Shown here: in pieces, positions 11,865-17,443 of the stretch | Layout of the letters: every line of letters starts with the position of its first letter | How positions within the stretch are numbered: position 1 is the stretch's first letter | DNA from: a virus | Reading direction: 5' to 3' (one strand) | IMG/VR virus record: IMGVR_UViG_3300035204_000621 | Location: 1-25,920 of that record | DNA length: 25,920 nt | Translations under genes and position numbers: made by a program | Notes under the pieces: generated by a model | Seen by the model: only the letters and a program-made list of their open reading frames with translations | The model's database searches: none | What the model was told of the DNA's origin: nothing

Positions 11865-12146
11865 ATGGAAGGTAAAGAAAAGTTTCTACTCTACTCTAAT
11901 CGTAACTCTGGCGACCATGTATTCACTTACGTCTCACCAGAGGGTAAAACTAGCACTATCAAGTCAAAGGATATGGAAGATTGGGATTGGAGGATGAACG
12001 GCCACCATGCGCTAGTACGGGCCGCATATAGTCAAGCTGTTGGTACACCTGAATGGGAAGAGCTACTTCGTACCCCTTGGATGAAAAGAAACGAAGAGCC
12101 AGATGCACCCGTTGACCCGTGGGATGCACTTGGTGGTTGTGAATAA
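11865..12146 (+). CDS. hypothetical acidic protein
   Basis: 93 residues beginning MEGKEKFLLYSNRNSGDHVF. Contains a strand region (FTYVSPEGKTSTIK), a Trp-rich segment (DMEDWDWRMNGHH) and a C-terminal stretch PWMKRNEEPDAPVDPWDALG. No recognised domain. The upstream extension of the frame crosses the palindrome, hairpin and promoter and is excluded. The TAA stop lies inside the GTGAATAACTT start of the next promoter module. Confidence 0.65.
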   Translation: MEGKEKFLLYSNRNSGDHVFTYVSPEGKTSTIKSKDMEDWDWRMNGHHALVRAAYSQAVGTPEWEELLRTPWMKRNEEPDAPVDPWDALGGCE

Positions 12147-12183
12147 CTTGGTGCTTGACAGTGAGACTTTTCCGTGGTATGGT
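12139..12183 (+). promoter_or_regulatory. promoter module copy 1, leaderless, for 12190
   Basis: GTGAATAACTT, four bases, CTTGACAGTGAGACTTTTC, then TATGGT 12178-12183 (spacer 17), six bases, ATG 12190. Copies at 13376 and 13727 are nearly identical. Confidence 0.8.
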
Positions 12184-12189
12184 ATAACC

Positions 12190-12324
12190 ATGAAAACAAA
12201 AAGAAGCACAAAAAACACCAAAGTAAAAATTGTTCCGCTTAAAGCTCCTACACAAGAGGAGCTAGACAATAGCACCAGCAAAGGCACAAGAGTGCTAACC
12301 TACGAAGAAAGCATGGAAAGGTAA
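12190..12324 (+). CDS. hypothetical small basic protein
   Basis: 44 residues, MKTKRSTKNTKVKIVPLKAP at the start, then TQEELDNSTSKG and a short C-terminal helix. The first half is very basic and likely unstructured, which suits nucleic-acid or ribosome binding. Supported mainly by its precise promoter-ATG geometry. Ten bases separate its stop from the next -35 box. Confidence 0.55.
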   Translation: MKTKRSTKNTKVKIVPLKAPTQEELDNSTSKGTRVLTYEESMER

Positions 12325-12333
12325 AGAAACCGA

Positions 12334-12362
12334 TTGACAGATGGCGTTTTAAGTGTTATATT
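12334..12362 (+). promoter_or_regulatory. sigma70 promoter, leaderless, for 12369
   Basis: TTGACA 12334-12339, 17 bases, TATATT 12357-12362, six bases, ATG 12369. Confidence 0.85.
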
Positions 12363-12368
12363 ATACCA

Positions 12369-12575
12369 ATGATAAACGAGAACGACACGAAGTTTTACAG
12401 GATGGGCTTCCTCCACTCCGGTGAGCCTAAAGCCACCCTTGCAATCCACTTCACGCAGCTTGGAGTGGTGGAGCGTTTCCGCATCGCTCGCACGGATGCA
12501 GCCTTCAACCGTGCAATGGCCAAGGCCGTTGCCAAGCGTGGCACGTCGGCCAGTTTCGCAAACTGGGAAAAATGA
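12369..12575 (+). CDS. hypothetical small protein
   Basis: 68 residues. A beta-rich N-terminus (DTKFYRMGFLHSGEPKATLA, then IHFTQLGVVERF) leads into a basic, Ala-rich helix (AAFNRAMAKAVAKRG). No match to a known family comes to mind. The stop overlaps the next ATG as ATGA, so the following gene is probably translated by reinitiation. Confidence 0.65.
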   Translation: MINENDTKFYRMGFLHSGEPKATLAIHFTQLGVVERFRIARTDAAFNRAMAKAVAKRGTSASFANWEK

Positions 12576-12871
12576 AGAATATGAAAAACAAAGAACATAA
12601 CGACAACGTTTTCCTCAAAGAGGAAGCTCAACTCCTACTCAACCAAGAGGTGGTTGTTACCTCTCACATGAGCCGTTTCACTGGTCGGCATGGTATCGTC
12701 AACAAGGTGATGGCAGATGGTCGCACCCTAGACGTTGACCTTGAAGGCGTGGGTGACGTGTTCCTAGATGTCACCCTTGTTGGTGAGATTCAAGAGCCTA
12801 CTCAATTCGCCAAGACCGAGCAGAGCCTTGGCCCTGATGCAAACAGTGTATTGCCACAAAATCGCCTATAA
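12572..12871 (+). CDS. KOW/SH3-like small protein
   Basis: 99 residues; ATG 12572 overlaps the preceding stop, and an alternative ATG lies three codons in. The central part (VVVTSHMSRFTGRHGIVNKV, then DGRTLDVDLEGVGDVFL) alternates strands with Gly in a KOW-like pattern (G-x-x-G-x-V), as in proteins that bind RNA or DNA ends. The tail is polar and probably disordered. Function is inferred from fold pattern only. Confidence 0.6.
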   Translation: MKNMKNKEHNDNVFLKEEAQLLLNQEVVVTSHMSRFTGRHGIVNKVMADGRTLDVDLEGVGDVFLDVTLVGEIQEPTQFAKTEQSLGPDANSVLPQNRL

Positions 12872-12873
12872 CA

Positions 12874-13296
12874 ATGAAAAGCGAAGTTGACGTTTATAGA
12901 AACCTCAATCGAGGGGACAAGGATAATCGAGTTTACTCGGTGCGTACCCGACACGATGGCCTAGTTGCCAAGCATGTGAGGGGTATGCTCTTACGCGATG
13001 TTAAATTTGTTGTTGGGGCGAAGGGTAATGAGCGTGTGCGGGATGAGATGCGTAAGCGCGTACACGCCTACGTGCGTGGTAAGTGGGTGACGTATACCGG
13101 GCATCGTCCTGTTGTAAAGATGATTTCCCCAAAAGATATGCTTAAAGAAGCGAAGACGATGGCTATAGAAGGCAAGTGGGTAGAGATAACCTACGATCCC
13201 TACAAGTATAAGACTTTTGTAACAGTAAAGGGCAAACGTCCTATCTTCAAATCAGAGTATTGTTTCGTAGGGCATCAGTGTTGGGCCGTAGTTTAA
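12874..13296 (+). CDS. hypothetical basic protein
   Basis: 140 residues starting two bases after the previous stop; no ribosome-binding site is evident. Very basic: RNLNRGDKDNRVYSVRTRHD, RVRDEMRKRVHAYVRGKW, KYKTFVTVKGKRPIF. Nucleic-acid binding is a reasonable guess, but no known motif is visible. Last gene of the leaderless unit starting at 12369; palindromic element E follows three bases after its stop. Confidence 0.6.
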   Translation: MKSEVDVYRNLNRGDKDNRVYSVRTRHDGLVAKHVRGMLLRDVKFVVGAKGNERVRDEMRKRVHAYVRGKWVTYTGHRPVVKMISPKDMLKEAKTMAIEGKWVEITYDPYKYKTFVTVKGKRPIFKSEYCFVGHQCWAVV

Positions 13297-13299
13297 GGC

Positions 13300-13347
13300 T
13301 TGACAGTGAGTTAGAAAAACGCCCGCACATTTCGTGCCTCAGTGCAA
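13300..13347 (+). repeat. palindromic element, copy E
   Basis: TTGACAGTGAGTT left, CTCAGTGCAA right, with an inner GCAC/GTGC hairpin. The left arm is almost the same as the start of the promoter modules (TTGACAGTGAG). Confidence 0.75.
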
Positions 13348-13351
13348 CCCC

Positions 13352-13376
13352 CAACCCACCGCTACGCGGCGGGTTG
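13352..13376 (+). terminator. GC-rich hairpin of the CCGCTACGCGG family
   Basis: CAACCC (13352-13357) pairs with GGGTTG (13371-13376) around CCGCTACGCGG. Its end runs into the next promoter module. Confidence 0.5.
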
Positions 13377-13420
13377 TGAATAACTTTACCCTTGACAGTA
13401 AGACTTTTCGGTGGTATATT
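13376..13420 (+). promoter_or_regulatory. promoter module copy 2, leaderless, for 13427
   Basis: GTGAATAACTT, then TTGACA 13392-13397, 17 bases (GTAAGACTTTTC within), TATATT 13415-13420, six bases, ATG 13427. Confidence 0.85.
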
Positions 13421-13426
13421 ATTAGT

Positions 13427-13543
13427 ATGAAAACACGGAAAAGCAAAGAAGGATATATGGGCAGCGCGTGTCGTGTCCACCGTGTTAAGAAGGGTAAAGG
13501 CTCTTACACCAGAAAACCTAAACACAAAAAGTCTTATGATTAA
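13427..13543 (+). CDS. hypothetical small, very basic protein
   Basis: 38 residues, MKTRKSKEGYMGSACRVHRV followed by KKGKGSYTRKPKHKKSYD. About one third of residues are Lys or Arg and there is little hydrophobic core, so it is probably disordered until bound to nucleic acid. The gene at 12190 has a similar N-terminus (MKTKRSTKN), and both stand behind copies of the same promoter module, hinting at duplication of a promoter-gene unit. Confidence 0.5.
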   Translation: MKTRKSKEGYMGSACRVHRVKKGKGSYTRKPKHKKSYD

Positions 13544-13730
13544 AACCTTATTACTCAGCCCAGACCTAAACGCTTCCAAACGCACAAAGCAGCGTATCGT
13601 GGAGAATGGTGCAGTCTTTACGTTTGAGAAAGCTAACCGCACACATTGCCTATTGCGTAGCGTTAAAACCAATTGGCTGGGGTGGTTGCCTCGCCATGAG
13701 TTCCATATCGAAAGAGTTGATAAGGTGTGA
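13536..13730 (+). CDS. hypothetical small basic protein
   Basis: 64 residues from ATG 13536, overlapping the preceding gene by eight bases. Sequence begins MIKTLLLSPDLNASKRTKQR, then ENGAVFTFEKANRTHCLLRS and WLGWLPRHEFHIERVDKV: a helix followed by a beta-rich, aromatic end. No known family. Its TGA stop is part of GTGAATAACTT, the start of promoter module 3. Confidence 0.6.
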   Translation: MIKTLLLSPDLNASKRTKQRIVENGAVFTFEKANRTHCLLRSVKTNWLGWLPRHEFHIERVDKV

Positions 13731-13771
13731 ATAACTTTGGTCTTGACAGTAAGACTTTTCAATGGTATATT
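13727..13771 (+). promoter_or_regulatory. promoter module copy 3, for 13780
   Basis: GTGAATAACTT, TTGACA 13743-13748, 17 bases, TATATT 13766-13771, then eight bases to ATG 13780. A one- or two-base leader is possible. Confidence 0.8.
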
Positions 13772-13779
13772 ATATATAG

Positions 13780-14058
13780 ATGATTAAGAACGGTAAAAAA
13801 CAAAACGTAGTTTCCACCACATGGGAACAGAACATGGGCGCAGCTAAAACGTGTAAGACCTTTAACCAAGCGGTTAGCTTGTTTCGGGCATTGCAGTACG
13901 CTAACAACATGGGTACGGGCGAAGACCATTTCAACGAGCTAGAAGAACACTTCATAGCCAAGCAGGGTTTGGGCAATTACATACGGAATGGGCTGACCGT
14001 AGCGCAAGCATCTGACAAGGAGGCTAGTGACCCAGTGCCATATTGCACATGGAAGTAA
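13780..14058 (+). CDS. hypothetical protein
   Basis: 92 residues. A basic start (MIKNGKKQNVVSTTWEQNMG) is followed by helices FNQAVSLFRALQYANNM and HFNELEEHFIAKQGLG, and a Cys-containing tail (DPVPYCTWK). The mostly helical plan suggests a small protein-protein interaction module. Not recognised. Confidence 0.6.
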   Translation: MIKNGKKQNVVSTTWEQNMGAAKTCKTFNQAVSLFRALQYANNMGTGEDHFNELEEHFIAKQGLGNYIRNGLTVAQASDKEASDPVPYCTWK

Positions 14059-14066
14059 AAAACTAC

Positions 14067-14095
14067 TTGACATACTATCTTTATGGTGCTATATT
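14067..14095 (+). promoter_or_regulatory. sigma70 promoter, near-leaderless, for 14103
   Basis: TTGACA 14067-14072, 17 bases, TATATT 14090-14095, seven bases, ATG 14103. Confidence 0.8.
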
Positions 14096-14102
14096 ATACC
14101 TA

Positions 14103-14201
14103 ATGAAAGACGACTACAGAGACATTTACTTTTTACTGATACTCGGCATCGCATCGTTTGTGGTGATACTAGCAACGGGCATCTACATCGAAACCTTATA
14201 A
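14103..14201 (+). CDS. 32-residue membrane protein
   Basis: Begins MKDDYRDIYFLLILG, then one membrane helix to about residue 28 (IASFVVILATGIYI), ending ETL. The acidic N-terminus and lack of positive residues at the C-terminus leave its orientation open. Too short for ordinary gene callers, but it sits exactly behind a consensus promoter like its neighbours, which is good evidence that it is expressed. Function unknown; a larger ORF in another frame here has no such start. Confidence 0.6.
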   Translation: MKDDYRDIYFLLILGIASFVVILATGIYIETL

Positions 14202-14211
14202 TCTTATTTTT

Positions 14212-14427
14212 ATGAAAACCTACAAAACCTACCAAGCGAGGAACGCTGTCAAGGCAGCGGAAGTAACCAACCACATCAAAGCCCGTAAGAAAGAGGGCGT
14301 GTCCCATGAGGAAGCAAAGGCTGAAGCCTATCGTCTTTACAAGATTAAGGCTGCGCTGCCTATCTTGCGGATTCAATTCGAGGCCGTACAGAAGGGCTTC
14401 GATCTCAAAGGCGTAATGAATCCTTGA
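14212..14427 (+). CDS. hypothetical helical basic protein
   Basis: 71 residues, ATG 14212 ten bases after the previous stop with no ribosome-binding site. Almost wholly helical: QARNAVKAAEVTNHIKARKK, SHEEAKAEAYRLYKIKAALP, and QFEAVQKGFDLKG. Charged and Ala-rich, as in small DNA- or RNA-binding helical hairpins, without a specific match. Its TGA stop is embedded in the next TTGACA. Confidence 0.6.
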   Translation: MKTYKTYQARNAVKAAEVTNHIKARKKEGVSHEEAKAEAYRLYKIKAALPILRIQFEAVQKGFDLKGVMNP

Positions 14428-14452
14428 CAAGCAAACAGATTTGCTGTATATT
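14424..14452 (+). promoter_or_regulatory. sigma70 promoter with leader, for 14489
   Basis: TTGACA 14424-14429, 17 bases, TATATT 14447-14452. The ~30-base leader shares GATTAAC and TAACCAAG with the DUF932 leader and has AAGGAAA before ATG 14489. Confidence 0.85.
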
Positions 14453-14488
14453 CTTACGTAACGATTAACTACTAACCAAGGAAACCTT

Positions 14489-14872
14489 ATGGGACTCGAT
14501 CAAACCGCATTCAAAGTTAAGTCTGACTATGATTCAGATTCAAGCACAGAGACAACTACCAAGACAGAGCTTCACTACTGGCGCAAGCACAATCGTTTGC
14601 AGGGGTGGATGGAAGAACTCTGGCGCAGCAAGGGTGGCACAGGAGAATTCAACCTTGTTGATGTACGCATCGACGAGGAAGACCTAGACAAGTTGGAGGC
14701 AGCTATCCAAAACAAGGAACTACCAGAGACAGGAGGTTTCTTTTTCGGTGGTGATTCCTATGAGGATTATGAGGGAGAGTATGGCTACAAAGATAGCGAT
14801 ATTGAATTTGTTCAAAAAGCTAGAGAGGCGATGGCTGGAGGCTGGACAATAGTTTATTCCTGCTGGTGGTAG
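14489..14872 (+). CDS. MGLD-type phage protein of unknown function
   Basis: 127 residues. The MGLDQTAFKV opening and the LHYWRKHNRLQGWMEELW segment match a widespread group of small phage and bacterial proteins that begin MGLD and contain a Trp-rich 'W-x-K-x-N' patch; no function has been assigned to them that I know of. The acidic, aromatic middle (GGDSYEDYEGEYGYKDSD) and tail GGWTIVYSCWW complete it. It is one of only two genes in the region with a leader and a conventional ribosome-binding site, suggesting higher or differently regulated translation. Confidence 0.65.
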   Translation: MGLDQTAFKVKSDYDSDSSTETTTKTELHYWRKHNRLQGWMEELWRSKGGTGEFNLVDVRIDEEDLDKLEAAIQNKELPETGGFFFGGDSYEDYEGEYGYKDSDIEFVQKAREAMAGGWTIVYSCWW

Positions 14873-14890
14873 TCGTAGATTGGGTGGCTC

Positions 14891-14934
14891 GAAGGGTTTT
14901 TATTTGTTTTTCCTCTTCGGGTCACCCTTCTTTT
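14891..14934 (+). terminator. hairpin terminator candidate
   Basis: GAAGGGT (14891-14897) pairs with ACCCTTC (14924-14930), then TTTT. The 26-base loop is long; a competing stem GGGTG/CACCC with CGAAG/CTTCG is also possible. Confidence 0.5.
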
Positions 14935-14954
14935 AACTTAACGAAAGGATTTTT

Positions 14955-15404
14955 ATGTTTGCTAGATTAGTAACGTTCTTTATTCTCATGCTTTTACTAA
15001 TGGGAGTGTGTGCGGCAGAATCGCAACGTGATGTGGTCGCAATGACTATCTTAGGTGAAGCGCGAGGCGAGGGTAAAGCAGGTATGTACGCCGTCGCTAC
15101 CGTTATCAATCAACGTGCGATCAATAGAAACAAAACGCCGAAGGCGGTTTGTTTGAAGGCGTGGCAATTTTCATGCTGGAATAAAAATGATCCGAACAGA
15201 AAGAAGCTTCCGACGCTGCTAAAAACTCACCCAATGAGGCACTACGCTATCACGCTGGCGCAAAACATTATGAAATTGGATAGGTCTTATACTAAAAACG
15301 CTGACCACTATATCAACAAACACTCACGCAAGCCTAGTTGGTTGCGGGGTGCGAAGCCTGTGAGAGTTATTGGCAACCACGCATTCTACAAATTAAGCAA
15401 ATAG
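14955..15404 (+). CDS. SleB-type cell-wall hydrolase (endolysin)
   Basis: 149 residues, ATG eight bases after AAAGGA. The N-terminus is a secretion signal (MFARLVTFFILMLLLMGVCA, cleavage near residue 20). The domain starts with ILGEARGEGKAGMYAVATVI, the SleB/CwlJ Hydrolase_2 signature with the catalytic Glu at about 35, followed by NQRA, PKAVCLKAWQFSCWN and the conserved ADHYIN. SleB enzymes cut peptidoglycan, some as lytic transglycosylases. A signal peptide means it may reach the wall through the host Sec system, without a holin, or be held as a membrane-anchored form. No holin is obvious beside it; the membrane peptide at 14103 is a candidate only by proximity. Confidence 0.8.
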   Translation: MFARLVTFFILMLLLMGVCAAESQRDVVAMTILGEARGEGKAGMYAVATVINQRAINRNKTPKAVCLKAWQFSCWNKNDPNRKKLPTLLKTHPMRHYAITLAQNIMKLDRSYTKNADHYINKHSRKPSWLRGAKPVRVIGNHAFYKLSK

Positions 15405-15436
15405 CAAATCAGGCAGACAGGTGAATAACTTTTTTG

Positions 15437-15477
15437 TTGCACTGAGTTGAAAAATGTGGGGCCGTTTTCCTAACTCA
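15437..15477 (-). repeat. palindromic element, copy G (inverted)
   Basis: TTGCACTGAGTT left, AACTCA right on the plus strand; aligns with copy F, and with A-E after reverse complementation. Lies 3' of the minus-strand gene at 15510, preceded by GTGAATAACTT at 15421. Confidence 0.7.
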
Positions 15478-15496
15478 CCGCTTCGCGGTAAGTTAG
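15470..15496. terminator. hairpin overlapping element G
   Basis: CTAACT (15470-15475) pairs with AGTTAG (15491-15496) around ACCGCTTCGCGGTA. It competes with the element's own stem, as in copy F, and could end both converging transcripts. Confidence 0.5.
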
Positions 15497-15509
15497 GGGG
15501 GGGAAAGAG

Positions 15510-15773
15510 CTATTCGCCGTACCCCGATTCCGCTCGCCGCATCGCGAGATCAGAAAAGTCGTCTTCGTAAATCGTGACGGCCTCTTTTTCGACACGCGCA
15601 CGGAACTCCTGCTCGAATTCGTGCAGGGCAAGCCTCTCCTCGCCACTCAAGAGGTGAGTGTCCTTCGGGCGCAGACGCATAAGGGCGTCGTCAGTGACTT
15701 CGTGGCGATTTTTCTCGTCTTTGATTTGGGCGACGAGGTGCTGGGCGAGATCGTAAGCGTAGGCTGTTATCAT
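15510..15773 (-). CDS. hypothetical acidic helical protein, minus strand
   Basis: 87 residues starting MITAYAYDLAQHLVAQIKDE. Mostly helical and charged (SGEERLALHEFEQEFRARVE), ending in an acidic then basic segment (EDDFSDLAMRRAESGYGE). The gene points against its neighbours. It is supported by a promoter of the same module type as the plus-strand units, with ATG six bases from the -10. Palindromic element G follows it in matching orientation, so the whole unit looks like an inverted cassette. G+C is higher than in the late genes. Confidence 0.65.
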   Translation of the reverse strand: MITAYAYDLAQHLVAQIKDEKNRHEVTDDALMRLRPKDTHLLSGEERLALHEFEQEFRARVEKEAVTIYEDDFSDLAMRRAESGYGE

Positions 15774-15779
15774 AGGAGT

Positions 15780-15808
15780 AATATATCACGGAAAAGTCTC
15801 ACTGTCAA
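15780..15808 (-). promoter_or_regulatory. promoter module copy on the minus strand, leaderless
   Basis: TTGACA (15808-15803), GTGAGACTTTTC within a 17-base spacer, TATATT (15785-15780), six bases, ATG 15773. The next ~235 bases (15809-16044) hold no gene; they are AT-rich with C-runs and a G-run and lead to the late genes. Confidence 0.85.
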
Positions 15809-16044
15809 GAGAGAAAAGGAGTTTCCCCCCGCCCTAATATTGGAAATTTTTTCTCAACAGAAATTCACGGGCGCAGGGGGGGTGCTATTTCTCATTCTCC
15901 CCGAGACCAAACCGTTCAGTTGCATTGAAGGTAAAAAAATCCCGGCGAGTAATATTTTTTAAAATTTTTATTTGCATTTCAATTGGTTCGCATAACAAAG
16001 AAGGGATTTCGTAGAGCACGTTTCTAAGTGTATATCTACATAAG

Positions 16045-16830
16045 GTGAAAGACAAGATACCTAGAAAAAGGTCTAGAGCAAAAGGAAAGTTGGAATTACA
16101 GCAAGAAGTTCAAGAGATGGAAGAATCAATATCAGATAGCTTCAGAAACCCTAATCCAATAAAAAGACTTATTAAAATTAAACAATTCCCTTGGACCGAA
16201 AGGCAGAAGGAGTTTTTTAAAATCGCTTTGCATCCCGATACGAAGGTAGTGTTTGTAAATGGCCCCGCTGGCTCTTCGAAAACTCTGCTTTCGGTTTATT
16301 GCGCTCTTCAGTTGTTGAACATGAAAGTCATTTCTGACATCATGTACCTTCGTTCCGCTGTCGAAAGTAGCGCACATAGCTTGGGTTTCCTGCCCGGAAG
16401 CGCGGAAGACAAGTTGAGGTTCTATAATTTGCCTTTTTTAGATAAACTAGACGAGCTTTTGGAAAATACCCGAATAGAAAAATTAGAAGAACAAGGCAGA
16501 ATAAGCATGTTCCCTGTCAATTTTGCGCGGGGAATGAATTGGACTGCTAAATGTGTAATTTTAGATGAATCTCAAAACAGTACAATAAAAGAAATCACTA
16601 CTGTCCTAACTAGACTTGGAAAAGGCAGTAAATGTTTCGTCTTGGCAGACCCAATGCAGACAGACATCAAGAGCCACCAACTAATAGGTGGATTTGGAAA
16701 GATAGCTGAGACGTTCAATGACGAAGAAAGTCAAAAGATGGGAATCCATACGTTCTCCTTCACAGAAGAAGACATTATGAGGTCAAAACTTGTAAAATTC
16801 CTAATCACAAAACTTAAAGATATAGAGTAA
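16045..16830 (+). CDS. phoH: PhoH-family ATPase
   Basis: 261 residues. Walker A GPAGSSKT (73-80), PhoH signature LGFLPGSAEDK (113-123), Walker B VILDESQN (171-178), followed by TVLTRLG and ADPMQTD as in PhoH/RecD-like folds. PhoH proteins are very common in phages; they resemble the ATPase part of helicases, and proposed RNA or phosphate-related roles are not settled. The frame starts at GTG 16045 with no spaced ribosome-binding site; ATG 16117 would keep all motifs and remains possible. It opens the low-G+C late-like operon with methyltransferase and membrane genes one base or less away. Confidence 0.85.
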   Translation: MKDKIPRKRSRAKGKLELQQEVQEMEESISDSFRNPNPIKRLIKIKQFPWTERQKEFFKIALHPDTKVVFVNGPAGSSKTLLSVYCALQLLNMKVISDIMYLRSAVESSAHSLGFLPGSAEDKLRFYNLPFLDKLDELLENTRIEKLEEQGRISMFPVNFARGMNWTAKCVILDESQNSTIKEITTVLTRLGKGSKCFVLADPMQTDIKSHQLIGGFGKIAETFNDEESQKMGIHTFSFTEEDIMRSKLVKFLITKLKDIE

Positions 16831-16831
16831 A

Positions 16832-17443
16832 ATGAATTCAGCAGAAAAAAACGAATGGGAAGTCGTTCATCAGCCCTTCGAACTCGAATATCACCAAAAC
16901 CCAAACATGAGGTGGGTTGATAGAGTCTGGAATGATCAATGGCAAAAAGTTCTCTCCGAATTCATGGAGCTAACCCCTTCTCACTTCTCTGATGAAGACA
17001 TCTTATTGGACCTAGGATGCGGCTCTCGTCCCGCTTTAGACTGGTTTGATAACGGAGTAGCCTATTACCTCGATCCCTTGTTAAATGACTATTTAAAGAT
17101 AGAAAAAATGAAGCCTTATTGGCGGGGAAAAACCCTTGTTTACTCTCAACCTGCGGAAGCTCCGGTTGATTATCTAATTGGCAAGTGTGACTACGTTCAT
17201 TGTTGGAATGTTTTGGATCATTCATATGATTGGAAGCAAATCATGAAAAATATCGTCTCTTACATTAAGAAAGACGGATTAGTTCTCATGGGAACTGACC
17301 TTCACGAGACTCCTCACTTAGGACACCCCGGTATAGGCAGCAAACAAGAGTTTTTTGATTTCGTTGACGAACATTTCGAGATCGTAAAGAGAGAGGATGG
17401 GTTCCACCATCGAGAAGTGGCACTGAAGTTAGTAAAAAAATGA
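16832..17443 (+). CDS. class I SAM-dependent methyltransferase
   Basis: 203 residues, start two bases after the PhoH stop. SAM-binding motif I is LLDLGCGSRP (58-67); the acidic residue closing strand 2 is probably in AYYLDP, and the motif 4 region is CDYVHCWNVLDH, typical of the Methyltransf_11 type. The substrate cannot be told: it may act on DNA, protein, a lipid or a sugar. In view of the glycosyltransferases nearby, a glycan-modifying role is possible. The stop overlaps the next start as ATGA. Confidence 0.8.
   Translation: MNSAEKNEWEVVHQPFELEYHQNPNMRWVDRVWNDQWQKVLSEFMELTPSHFSDEDILLDLGCGSRPALDWFDNGVAYYLDPLLNDYLKIEKMKPYWRGKTLVYSQPAEAPVDYLIGKCDYVHCWNVLDHSYDWKQIMKNIVSYIKKDGLVLMGTDLHETPHLGHPGIGSKQEFFDFVDEHFEIVKREDGFHHREVALKLVKK

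Noticed and set aside
13247-13762. 171-codon minus-strand frame
   Set aside because: It runs antisense across palindrome E, a hairpin, two promoters and two small genes, so it cannot be kept as a protein together with those elements.
15621-15962. 113-codon plus-strand frame
   Set aside because: Covers the minus-strand gene and its promoter; no ribosome-binding site.
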